The position numbers and the translations under genes are program-made. Positions 56,474 to 64,000 of a stretch of 64,000 bases of DNA are shown one piece after another (positions within the stretch are counted from its first letter, which is position 1; each line of letters begins with the position of its first letter). Origin of the DNA: Hydrogenophaga flava NBRC 102514 (GTDB lineage: Bacteria > Pseudomonadota > Gammaproteobacteria > Burkholderiales > Burkholderiaceae_C); contig NZ_BCTF01000005.1 in assembly GCF_001571145.1 (NCBI RefSeq), positions 124,001 through 188,000 on the forward strand, in the 5' to 3' direction. The notes beneath the pieces are model-generated. The model was not told the origin of the DNA. It saw nothing but the letters and a program-made list of their open reading frames with translations, and did no database searches.

Positions 56474-58027
56474 ATGAGTTTGTCATTGGTGCACAGCCGC
56501 GCGCTGATCGGGCTGGAGGCGCGGCCGGTGCAGGTGGAGGTGCACCTGGCCAACGGCCTGCCCAGCTTCACGCTGGTGGGTCTGGTGGACACCGAGGTGA
56601 AGGAGGCGCGCGAGCGCGTGCGCTCGGCGATTGCCAACGCCGGGCTCGAATTCCCCAGCAACAAGCGCATCACCGTGAACCTGGCGCCGGCCGACCTGCC
56701 CAAGGACTCGGGCCGCTTCGACCTGCCGATCGCGCTGGGCATCCTGGCCGCGGCGGGCCAGATCGACAGCGCGAAGCTGGTCGGCTGGGAGTTCGCGGGC
56801 GAGCTCTCGCTGGGCGGCGAGCTGCGCCCCGTGCGCGGCGCGCTGGCCATGAGCCTGGCCCTGCACCGGGATGGTTCCACTGGCGCGGCGACGCGGCTGG
56901 TGCTGCCGCCGGGCAGCGCCGAGGAAGCGGCGCTGGTGCCGCAGGCCCAGGTGTGCCGCGCCCGCCACCTGCTGGACGTGGTGGCCCAGTTCCTGCCCGA
57001 AGGGGCCGCGGGCGCGGGCGATGCACCGCCCGACGACAAGGGCTGGGCGCGCCTGTCGCCGACACCGCTGGCCGCGCGCGAGCACTACCCCGACCTGGCG
57101 GATGTCAAGGGCCAGGCGGGCGCGCGGCGGGCGCTGGAGATTGCGGCGGCCGGCGGGCACTCGCTCTTGATGATGGGCCCGCCGGGCTCGGGCAAGAGCA
57201 TGCTGGCGCAGCGTTTTGCCGGCCTGCTGCCGCCCATGGACAGCACCGAGGCGCTGGAATCGGCGGCCGTGGCCTCGCTGGCCGGGCGCTTCCGGCTGGA
57301 GGCCTGGGGCCTGCGCCCCACCTGCGCGCCGCACCACAGCGCCAGCGCCGTGGCCCTCGTCGGTGGCGGCTCACCGCCCCGGCCCGGCGAAATCTCGCTG
57401 GCGCACCACGGCGTGCTGTTCCTCGACGAATTGCCCGAGTTCCCGCGCGCCGCCCTCGAAGCGCTGCGCGAGCCGCTGGAGAGCGGCCACATCCGCATCT
57501 CGCGCGCGGCCATGCAAAGCGAGTTCCCGGCGCGCTTCCAGCTGGTGGCCGCGATGAACCCCTGCCCCTGCGGCTTCCTCGGCCACCCCACCCAGCCCTG
57601 CCGCGACACGCCCGACCAGGTCGCGCGCTACCAGGGCCGCCTGTCCGGCCCGCTGCTGGACCGCATCGACCTGCACATCGAGGTGCCGGCTCTGCCGCCG
57701 GCAGACCTGCTGCACAGCCCGGCCGGCGAGCCCAGCGCCACCGTGCGCGGGCGCGTGGCCGCCGCGCGGCAGCGGGCGCAGGCGCGCCAGGGCCAGAGCA
57801 ACCAGGCGCTGTCGGGCCAGGCCCTGGACCGGCACGTGATGGCCGAACCCACCGCGCTCAAGTTCCTGCACACCGCAGCGGCCCGTCTGGGCTGGAGCGC
57901 CCGCAGCACCCACCGCGCCCTGCGCGTGGCGCGCACCATCGCCGACCTGGCGGGCAGCGAGTCCGTGGGGGTTTCGCACATCGCCGAGGCGGTGCAGTAC
58001 CGGCGGGCGTTGCGGTCAGGGGGCTGA
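56474..58027 (+). CDS. comM: ComM/YifB family AAA ATPase (Mg-chelatase-like)
   Basis: The 517-residue protein has an N-terminal Lon-protease-like domain (SLVHSRALIGLEARPVQVEV and HLANGLPSFTLVGLVDTEVK). The AAA+ core contains Walker A LLMMGPPGSGKSMLAQRFAG and Walker B VLFLDELPEFPRAALEALRE. A zinc-like CPCGFLGHPTQPCRDTPDQV segment comes before the C-terminal lid. ComM is a hexameric branch-migration helicase that helps integrate foreign DNA in natural transformation and is widespread outside competent species. The start ATG 56474 has GGAGGACCGG upstream. Its 3' end overlaps the convergent DUF3857 gene by 12 bases. Confidence 0.95.
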   Translation: MSLSLVHSRALIGLEARPVQVEVHLANGLPSFTLVGLVDTEVKEARERVRSAIANAGLEFPSNKRITVNLAPADLPKDSGRFDLPIALGILAAAGQIDSAKLVGWEFAGELSLGGELRPVRGALAMSLALHRDGSTGAATRLVLPPGSAEEAALVPQAQVCRARHLLDVVAQFLPEGAAGAGDAPPDDKGWARLSPTPLAAREHYPDLADVKGQAGARRALEIAAAGGHSLLMMGPPGSGKSMLAQRFAGLLPPMDSTEALESAAVASLAGRFRLEAWGLRPTCAPHHSASAVALVGGGSPPRPGEISLAHHGVLFLDELPEFPRAALEALREPLESGHIRISRAAMQSEFPARFQLVAAMNPCPCGFLGHPTQPCRDTPDQVARYQGRLSGPLLDRIDLHIEVPALPPADLLHSPAGEPSATVRGRVAAARQRAQARQGQSNQALSGQALDRHVMAEPTALKFLHTAAARLGWSARSTHRALRVARTIADLAGSESVGVSHIAEAVQYRRALRSGG

Positions 58028-60697
58028 GGCGCCGATGGCATCCGGTTGAACCGGGGGTTCGCGCTGAAGACCTGGCGCGACCCCATAGCGCCGCGCAAAC
58101 GTGGCTTTCGCGCGTACGGAACGCTGGATGTAAACGCAACCGATCAAACCGAGGGTCGCTTCCACCAGTTCCCACGCCAGTTCCGAGCCGCTCATCGAAC
58201 GGTCCCCGAAGGCGAACGCGGCGGCCACAAGAATCAACCCCAAGATACTGAGCACACCCTGCAACCAAAAAGTCACCCGCGGAACGCTGGTTCTGCGCGC
58301 AAAGTACAAGGGCAGCTGCACCACGTAGGGCGTCAGAACGATCACCACAACACCTATTGAAAAAAGATCGGTCCAGGTGGTCTTGGGCGCCTCTCCAGGC
58401 GCACCTGCTGAGCGAACGACGGCCCAGACGTCGCTCAGAAACACCGAGACAAATGGCCACGAGTACTTCAGCGCGCTGGCGACACCGAACGCCAGCAGGC
58501 CGCCGTAAACGATCAACCAGCCCCCCAGCGGCTGGCCAGGAGCCGAAGACTCGGGCAGCGCTGGCTGCGGGTTGTAGCGGTACATCTTGCGGGCGATCCA
58601 GTAGCTCGCAGCGGCCAACAACAGGAAGTAGACCGCCACCGGCCAGCCAAACGACTCCAGTCGCGCAAATGCCTCAGTGTCGACCGCAGGGGTCGCTGCC
58701 GCACCAGGGGTGTAGGTGAGCTTCAGCCACATGACCGAACGCGCCTCCTCCAGTTTCTTCACGTAGTCGGCCATGTCCTCGGTCTTGACGTGATCACTCA
58801 GCGACACATAGCGACCGACCTGCGTGAGCAGGCGCGGCGTTGTGGTCAGCGTGTAGGTGAATTCGAACGCCGGATGACGGACCTCCGAATGGTCGGATTC
58901 CACCTGCCAGTCTTCCGGCAGGTGCACGTCCGTGATGCTGTCGACCTCGGTGATGTGTCCAATGGCCAAGGGCGCGTTGCGCACCTGTTCGTCCGGCTCT
59001 TGCAGCTGGCTGAGCATGTCGGGGGTCCTGACCCTGGCCTCCAATGCACCCGGCGTGTGGCCCTTGGTCCAGAAGTCCGCGATGCGGTAGCGCTCGACCA
59101 CCTTGATGGCATTGGCCGACTGATCGTCTTCAATAGTCATCGGGCCTTCGGCCACGACGCCAGGGTAGTAGCCCGCATAAAAGTTCAGGTACTGGCGCTG
59201 CAGCTCGTCCCGGTTGCTGCGCGAGAGCCTGTCGCGCATCCATTCGGCGCTCAGCCCCTGATAGTCCGTGGTGATGGTGGCGGTGACGGGCTGTCCCAGT
59301 CCCTGGGTTGCGTCAAACACGGTGCTGACGCTCCGCGCGTCCCGTGTCGCGTCGCTGCGTGGCATGGGTTCCAGGTCTTGCGTGGATGGATCGATGATCA
59401 GCGCAACGCCGAAGTACGGCTGGCCCATGTCATCCAGCCGCCCCATCTGCGGATAACGTGTCGGATCGATCCAGTAGATCTGGCCATTGACCTGCACCCG
59501 CACCAGCACGTGGTCAAAGGCGCCCGGTGACGGGACACGCTGTGCCACCCCTTCCCGAATGCGGGTGTTGACCAGTGCGGCCCGCGCCTCAATGCCCAGC
59601 GCCTTGAGCATCGTCAGCGTCAGCAGCGTCTTGTCCTTGCAGTCCCCGAAGCGGCGCGCCATCACCGTCGCGGGCGGACTGGGCGTGTAGGAGCCTACAC
59701 CGACGTCCACGCTCAGGTAGCGGATGTTCTTCTGCACGTACTGCAGCACGGCCGCCACCTGGTCGCGTGGATCGGACAGCGTCTGCCGGATGCGCTCGAC
59801 CTCGTGGCTCAGCTCGCCGCCAGGCACCGCAGGCGGCGCGTACAGCGGCACCGCCCACCGGCTCACCTCGGACCAGTCCCGGAACGAGCTCCACTGCACA
59901 GAGGGATAGGGATCGAACCACACCGGCGCGTTGTTGCTCACGCGCAGCCCCGGCACCTGCCTGGCTGTCCATTCATACTGCCGAACACCTCCCTGTTCGC
60001 TTTCGACAGCGAGGTTGTCCAGGTTAATGTTCCTGAACGTGATCGGGCGTCCGGCCGGCCACAGCAAGCGCTGGTACACAGCGTGCACAGGGTCGCGCCA
60101 CTGCATGTCGAAGCCGCCGAAGTGGCCACCTTTCATGCTCGGATGCACGCCACGAACGGAATAGGCGTACTCCACGACATCGCCCACGCGCACGTCCTGC
60201 ACCAGAAGGCTGGAGGTCAGTCGACCGTCCAGGACGAGCGCCTCCAGTTCCTTCTCGCGCTGCAGGGTCCGGATCGGCACAGTCGCCAGCTGCGAGAGGG
60301 CCCGACCATTCCGATGCACGGCGAGGGTGTGCAGCTGCAGCCGCTGGAAGCTGGGATCAAAGTCGATGTCGATGCTCGCCGCATGCTCCATCCCCTTCTC
60401 GTTCACCACCTTGATCGCGACCCGGTTGAACTGATGCCGCTCGCTTCCCGAGGCCCGGGTCTGGCGATCCACCAGCAGGTAGTACACGCCACTGCGGATC
60501 TGCTCCACCGGGGCGGAAGCGTCCACCTCCAGCGCGACGGGTTTCACCCAGGCAGGCGTCGGTGCCTTCGTTGGCCTCACTTGGGCTGCGTGGGACGCAC
60601 CCATTCCCAAGCACGCAAGCACCACCAGCACACCCTGCAGGCGCAACAGCCACCGGCACAGACCCAAGGCCTGCGCGGCCAAACCCCAACCACCCAT
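58016..60697 (-). CDS. DUF3857 - transglutaminase-like membrane protein
   Basis: The 893-residue protein has a signal-anchor segment (LLRLQGVLVVLACLGMGASH), a DUF3857 domain (FNRVAIKVVNEKGMEHAASI to about residue 210) and a transglutaminase-like domain at about 280-400. The triad lies in RRFGDCKDKTLL (Cys), AFDHVLVRVQV (His) and IYWIDPTRYP (Asp). A long beta-rich region follows and then four C-terminal membrane helices (WPVAVYFLLLAAASYWIARK; VFLSDVW; GVVVIVLTPYVVQLP). The active domain should be periplasmic. These proteins are thought to be cysteine peptidases or amidases, and no substrate is known. It stands alone, overlapping comM by 12 bases at its end. Confidence 0.86.
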   Translation of the reverse strand: MGGWGLAAQALGLCRWLLRLQGVLVVLACLGMGASHAAQVRPTKAPTPAWVKPVALEVDASAPVEQIRSGVYYLLVDRQTRASGSERHQFNRVAIKVVNEKGMEHAASIDIDFDPSFQRLQLHTLAVHRNGRALSQLATVPIRTLQREKELEALVLDGRLTSSLLVQDVRVGDVVEYAYSVRGVHPSMKGGHFGGFDMQWRDPVHAVYQRLLWPAGRPITFRNINLDNLAVESEQGGVRQYEWTARQVPGLRVSNNAPVWFDPYPSVQWSSFRDWSEVSRWAVPLYAPPAVPGGELSHEVERIRQTLSDPRDQVAAVLQYVQKNIRYLSVDVGVGSYTPSPPATVMARRFGDCKDKTLLTLTMLKALGIEARAALVNTRIREGVAQRVPSPGAFDHVLVRVQVNGQIYWIDPTRYPQMGRLDDMGQPYFGVALIIDPSTQDLEPMPRSDATRDARSVSTVFDATQGLGQPVTATITTDYQGLSAEWMRDRLSRSNRDELQRQYLNFYAGYYPGVVAEGPMTIEDDQSANAIKVVERYRIADFWTKGHTPGALEARVRTPDMLSQLQEPDEQVRNAPLAIGHITEVDSITDVHLPEDWQVESDHSEVRHPAFEFTYTLTTTPRLLTQVGRYVSLSDHVKTEDMADYVKKLEEARSVMWLKLTYTPGAAATPAVDTEAFARLESFGWPVAVYFLLLAAASYWIARKMYRYNPQPALPESSAPGQPLGGWLIVYGGLLAFGVASALKYSWPFVSVFLSDVWAVVRSAGAPGEAPKTTWTDLFSIGVVVIVLTPYVVQLPLYFARRTSVPRVTFWLQGVLSILGLILVAAAFAFGDRSMSGSELAWELVEATLGLIGCVYIQRSVRAKATFARRYGVAPGLQREPPVQPDAIGASAP

Positions 60698-60819
60698 CCC
60701 TATTCCCCCTGAAGACGGCGCTCCGACGCAGGCGCCCGATATGTAATGAATTGTATGAAGGGGGAGGTGCTCAGACGGTTTGCACAGCTGTCAATCGGCG
60801 CACCCCGCGCACGAAGCGC

Positions 60820-61611
60820 TCAGCGGCGCGCCGGCTTGCCCCCTGCCCGCGCCTTGGCGGACGACAGTGCCTTCTTCTTCTCGGGCGGCGGCGGGCGCTG
60901 CACCCAGGCCTTGACCCACCAGCCCACGACCATCCCAGCCACCAGCACGGCCCAGAACAGCCAGGCGTCCATGGCCTCCCCGCCGCTGCGCAGGTTCATG
61001 CCGAACACGGCCCCCACCGCCATCAGCGGCGCCGTCCAGGCCGCCAGGGTGTTCAGCTTTTCCTGGGCGCGGTGGTTGGCCAGTGCGGCGCGGGTCTGCG
61101 CCTCGGCCTGCTGGGCCAGCCGGAAGTTCAGCGCCAGCTGGGCGTCGGCCAACAGCAGCTCCAGGCCGCGCTGGAGGTCCACGGCGCGGTCGCGCGCGGT
61201 GATCAGCTCCGCGTCCCCTTTGATCGCTTCGCGCGCCGCCTGCAATGCGGCGTACAGGTTGCCTGCCGCACGCGCCACCGGCCGCACGCGCTCCATCAAC
61301 GCGAAAAGGTCGGCCGCATCGTCGGCCTGGTCGTAGGCGGCGAGACCCTTCGCCAGCTGTTCCTGGTAGCGGTCCAGCAGCCGGCGCAGAACCTGCTCGC
61401 CGCCCGGTTGCCCATGGAACGCCCAGGCGCCATCGGGCGTGCGCAGGAACACCGCGTGCTCGCGATCACCCCCGGCGTTCTGCGGCGGCTCGTGCAGCAC
61501 CAGCAGCAGGTGCCCGTCCTCGTGGATGGCGCGCTGCGCGCCGTAGCTCTCGCGCCCGAGGCGGCGCTCGATGGCCTCGGGCAGTGGCCAGCCGTAGTCG
61601 GGGCGGGTCAT
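60820..61611 (-). CDS. CorA-like protein with GMN motif
   Basis: The 263-residue protein ends like a CorA magnesium/cobalt channel. A long helix (ALNFRLAQQAEAQTRAALAN and HRAQEKLNTLAAWTAPLMAV) leads to GAVFGMNL, the family GMN motif, and a last helix LFWAVLVAGMVVGWWVKAWV. The N-terminal domain is short and unlike standard CorA. A basic Pro/Lys tail ends the protein. It is 13 bases downstream of the PLD-family gene and belongs with the large ATPase gene. It may be an ion channel or a membrane anchor for the module. Confidence 0.75.
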   Translation of the reverse strand: MTRPDYGWPLPEAIERRLGRESYGAQRAIHEDGHLLLVLHEPPQNAGGDREHAVFLRTPDGAWAFHGQPGGEQVLRRLLDRYQEQLAKGLAAYDQADDAADLFALMERVRPVARAAGNLYAALQAAREAIKGDAELITARDRAVDLQRGLELLLADAQLALNFRLAQQAEAQTRAALANHRAQEKLNTLAAWTAPLMAVGAVFGMNLRSGGEAMDAWLFWAVLVAGMVVGWWVKAWVQRPPPPEKKKALSSAKARAGGKPARR

Positions 61612-61624
61612 GGAGCGTCTCCTG

Positions 61625-62341
61625 TCATCGTGTGGCCAGCTGCTGCCAGAGGCTGTCGAAGGCCTCTCCGAACTGGCGCAGCAGCGCCGGGTCGTTGCAG
61701 AGCACCAGGTTTTCCTCGTTCTCGGCGGCGGCGCTGCGGGTCCAGTTGTAGCTGCCGTTGAGCAGCCAGCGCTGGTCGAACAGCGCGAACTTGTGGTGCA
61801 TGTGGGCGGCGCTCTGGTCCACGCGCACCGCCACGCCCGCCTCGCGCAGCGCGATCACGTCGCTGCCGCGGTCAAACGCCTTTTCGTTGTCGGTGATGAG
61901 ACGCACCGCCACGCCGCGCCGGTGCGCGGCCAGCACCTCGGCGCTGATGCGGTCGTCGGAGAGGGTGAACACGCAGAGGTCGGCGCGCTGGCGGCAGGCG
62001 CGCAGCTGGCCGGTGATGGCCTGCAGGCAGTCGTCGCCGGGGCTGAACCAGGCCTGGGACCGGTGCGAGCCCCCGGCAGTGCGCGAGACGTCCAGCGCCC
62101 GCACAACGCCTTCGAGCCAGCGCACCAGGGCCAGCGGGTCGGCCGCGTCCACCTCGTCGAGATGCTGGCGCACCAGGTCGAAGGCCTGGTTGCGCAACTG
62201 GCGCAGGCCCTCCTCGGGCAGGCGGGCCGAGCGCAGCGATTCGGTCAGCAGGCGCTTCTCGTCGTCGGAGAGGCGCACATCGGCCAGGCTGCGCTGCAGC
62301 TGGTCGAGCAGCTGTGGCACCGTGGTGGCGGGCGCCGTCAT
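61625..62341 (-). CDS. Phospholipase D/HKD-family protein
   Basis: The 238-residue protein has a helical lead (about 1-80) and one HKD domain, with catalytic H-x-K-x4-D in HMHHKFALFDQRWLLNGSYN followed by W-T and the acidic AENEENLVL. The single HKD motif suggests a dimeric enzyme, as in bacterial Nuc endonuclease or the PLD6 group. The substrate may be nucleic acid or phospholipid. The start 62341 overlaps the ATPase stop as ATGA; a much longer in-frame reading to 63349 lies inside the ATPase gene and is a shadow. It couples to the CorA-like gene 13 bases on. Confidence 0.83.
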   Translation of the reverse strand: MTAPATTVPQLLDQLQRSLADVRLSDDEKRLLTESLRSARLPEEGLRQLRNQAFDLVRQHLDEVDAADPLALVRWLEGVVRALDVSRTAGGSHRSQAWFSPGDDCLQAITGQLRACRQRADLCVFTLSDDRISAEVLAAHRRGVAVRLITDNEKAFDRGSDVIALREAGVAVRVDQSAAHMHHKFALFDQRWLLNGSYNWTRSAAAENEENLVLCNDPALLRQFGEAFDSLWQQLATR

Positions 62342-64000
62342 GGCTGGGACGCGGGTGGCCGACCCGGCTTCTGCGCCTGCGCCTCGGCGTGCCGGGCCTT
62401 GACCTCTTCGAGCTGGTGGGCCACGCGCTCGACCTCGCTGCGGATGGAGTGGTCCATCTTCAGCCGGCGCTCGGTGGCCGAGATCAGCGGCAGCAGGATG
62501 GTGCGGTAGGTCACCGCAATCTCCAGCACCGCCTCGGCCAGGCGCAGCGCTTCCGAGGTCTTGCCGTCGCCGGCGTCCTCGGGCTTTTTGAGGCTGTCGA
62601 CGGCGCGCGCCACGTCCAGCAGACCCGCGGTGATGCGCGTGCCCGCGTCGGTGTCGCTGCCGCCGAGCTTGCGCTGGCGCACGAACTCGTCGCAGATCGC
62701 TTGCCAGCGCTGCGATTCGTCGGCCGTGGGGCTGCCCAGCAGCTGCGCCAGCTTGAGCAGGTTCTCCTCGGCGCCGGTGGTCAGCGTCTGGGCCTCGCCG
62801 CGGTAGTGATCGCGCAGCAGGGCGTCGAGTTCGTCGTCGCGCATCTGCGGCGTGATCTGTGCCGCCAGCTTGGTCATGTTGCGGTAGCTGCCCTGCAGCT
62901 TGAAGGGCGGCTCGGTGCGGTAGTCGTCCTGCTGCGCCGCCGATTCGATGTAGCTCAGGTTGACCTTCAGCAGCAGGTCGCGCGCGCGGAACAGGCGTTT
63001 GAACAACTCGGTCAACTCCTCCAGCTCGGCCGCGCCGTAGGGGTGCGAGAAGGCGGTGGACGGCACGTCCTGCCCCTCGGCGCGCTGCACCAGCCGGTGC
63101 ACGTCCTTGGGGTCGCGCGAGGACAGCGGCAGCAGCACCGGGTTGGCGGTGAGCGCGTTCTCCAGGTAGGACAGCGCGAACAGCGCCTCGCGGCCCGAGA
63201 GCACATCGCCCAGGTTGTAGATGTCGGCGCTGTTGGCCAGCATGTCGGGGATCTTGAACACGTCGCCCGACTCGGTGTAGGGGTTGCCCGCCATCACCAC
63301 GGCAAAGCGCTTGCCGCGCAGGTCGTAGCTGCGGGCCTCGCCGTTCCACACGCCCTCGATGCGGCGCGTGCCATCGGCCAGGGCGATGAACTTCTGCAGG
63401 AACTCGGGGTTGGTGTGCTGGATGTCGTCCAGGTACAGCATCACGTTGTTGCCCATGGCCAGGCCGAGGTTGAGCTTCTCCAGCTCCTGGCGCGCCGCGC
63501 TGTGTTCGGCGCTGGCCGGGTCGATGGAGACCACGTCGTGACCCAGCGCCGGGCAGTTGATGCGCACGAACACCATGCCCAGCCGGTCGGCCACGTACTC
63601 CATCAGTGTGGTCTTGCCGTAGCCCGGCGGCGAGATCAGCAGCAGCATGCCCATGCGGTCACTGCGCGCGGCGTCGCCGGCGGCGCCGATCTGCTTGGCC
63701 AGGTTGTTGCCGATCAGCGGCAGATACAGCTCGTCGATCAGGCGGTTGCGCACAAAGGTGGACAGTGGCTTGGCCTGGAACTGGTGCAGGCGCAGGCGCT
63801 TCTTCTCTTCGCTCACCAGCTCGTGGCGCACGCGGTGCCAGGCCTCGAAGGCGGGCACGATGCGCTGCTGGTGGTGCAGGAAGCGCCGCCAGAAGTCGTT
63901 CAGGTTGAGGTCCAGAGCGCCCTGCGCCACGCGCGGGTGTTCGCCCAGCAGGCCGTCCACGCGCTGCTGCAGCACCGCGTTCAGGCGCTCGCGCGGCAAC
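62338..64000 (-). CDS. AAA ATPase of the large DNA-repair-ATPase type, C-terminal part (cut by window edge)
   Basis: The frame is open to the right window edge, so the start lies outside. The visible 553 residues hold an AAA core: Walker A in LISPPGYGKTTLMEYVADRL, Walker B in NVMLYLDDIQHTNPEFLQKF, and KRFAVVMAGNPYTESGDVFK as sensor 1. The context resembles the family annotated DNA repair ATPase, whose members are about 1,600-1,700 residues with the ATPase near the C-terminus (from memory). A helical tail and a coiled-coil end follow (RSEVERVAHQLEEVKARHAE). The stop overlaps the PLD-family start as ATGA. The PLD-family and CorA-like genes follow in one unit. Confidence 0.8.
   Translation of the reverse strand, partial: LPRERLNAVLQQRVDGLLGEHPRVAQGALDLNLNDFWRRFLHHQQRIVPAFEAWHRVRHELVSEEKKRLRLHQFQAKPLSTFVRNRLIDELYLPLIGNNLAKQIGAAGDAARSDRMGMLLLISPPGYGKTTLMEYVADRLGMVFVRINCPALGHDVVSIDPASAEHSAARQELEKLNLGLAMGNNVMLYLDDIQHTNPEFLQKFIALADGTRRIEGVWNGEARSYDLRGKRFAVVMAGNPYTESGDVFKIPDMLANSADIYNLGDVLSGREALFALSYLENALTANPVLLPLSSRDPKDVHRLVQRAEGQDVPSTAFSHPYGAAELEELTELFKRLFRARDLLLKVNLSYIESAAQQDDYRTEPPFKLQGSYRNMTKLAAQITPQMRDDELDALLRDHYRGEAQTLTTGAEENLLKLAQLLGSPTADESQRWQAICDEFVRQRKLGGSDTDAGTRITAGLLDVARAVDSLKKPEDAGDGKTSEALRLAEAVLEIAVTYRTILLPLISATERRLKMDHSIRSEVERVAHQLEEVKARHAEAQAQKPGRPPASQP

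Noticed and set aside
56440-56500. Candidate NtrC sites (TGCACC near 56443, GGTGCA near 56488)
   Set aside because: Each is only a half-site without the matching arm at the required spacing, so not called.
56290-58251. Plus-strand frame of about 650 codons in another frame of comM
   Set aside because: Pro/Arg/Gly-rich alternate frame, whereas the 56474-58027 frame shows intact Walker A and B motifs.

Overview
The window reads as chromosomal DNA of a high-GC betaproteobacterium, most likely order Burkholderiales, family Comamonadaceae (Hydrogenophaga or Acidovorax-like). This is an inference from GC content, codon use and gene content (DUF1302/DUF1329 exporter cluster, glcEF, glnK-amtB, PrkA-YeaH-SpoVR, LplT). 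Genes are tightly packed on both strands. There are no rRNA or tRNA genes, CRISPR arrays, intact insertion sequences or phage genes that I can see, and no gene-free stretch exceeds 300 bases.

1-10.4 kb: a leftward operon for an aromatic or other cyclic compound. In transcription order it encodes a DUF1302 outer-membrane-type protein, DUF1329, a Ycf48-like beta-propeller, an MMPL transporter, a C-C-bond hydrolase-like alpha/beta hydrolase, an extradiol (VOC) dioxygenase, a Rieske ferredoxin and an FAD monooxygenase cut by the window edge. A NodD/NahR-type LysR regulator is divergent, and a perfect FNR/Anr-type box lies in the shared intergenic region.

10.4-17.3 kb: mixed single genes (thioesterase, DUF2007-calcium-repeat protein, LysE exporter, WYL regulator, orphan rod-like protein, YegP-like protein, haem-dependent demethylase-like protein), then a two-gene flavocytochrome c sulfide dehydrogenase (fccA lipoprotein, Tat-exported fccB).

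17.3-24.8 kb: a leftward five-gene set, SWIM zinc finger, DUF5691, MoxR-type AAA+ ATPase, DUF5682 and VWA protein. Three of its four junctions are ATGA overlaps. It is a MoxR/VWA system of the E. coli YehL-M-P-Q type with unknown substrate, and the best candidate here for an uncharacterised system.

24.9-30 kb: an NhaR-like regulator, a BI-1/TerB/membrane protein/ExoD gene string, a TSUP permease and a lipoprotein. 29.2-35.3 kb: a leftward operon of periplasmic adaptor, RND pump, DUF2892 protein, SLAC1/TehA-like channel and a CsoR-family repressor. Its promoter has a perfect CsoR-type operator inside the -35/-10 spacer, and the likely theme is sulfur species or metal stress.

35-43 kb: an MFS carrier, alanine racemase, an unexplained gene pair including a protein with a possible ISL3-transposase-like N-terminal half, lysophospholipid transporter LplT, a degenerate response regulator and glutathione peroxidase. 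43-48 kb: the PrkA kinase, YeaH and SpoVR stress operon. 48-54 kb: a WYL regulator, GFA-like and VOC proteins, DUF3597, LrgAB and GlcEF without GlcD. 54-56 kb: glnK-amtB with a sigma-54 promoter and a terminator. 56-64 kb: comM, a DUF3857-transglutaminase membrane protein, and a module of a large AAA ATPase (cut by the right edge), a PLD-family protein and a CorA-like protein.
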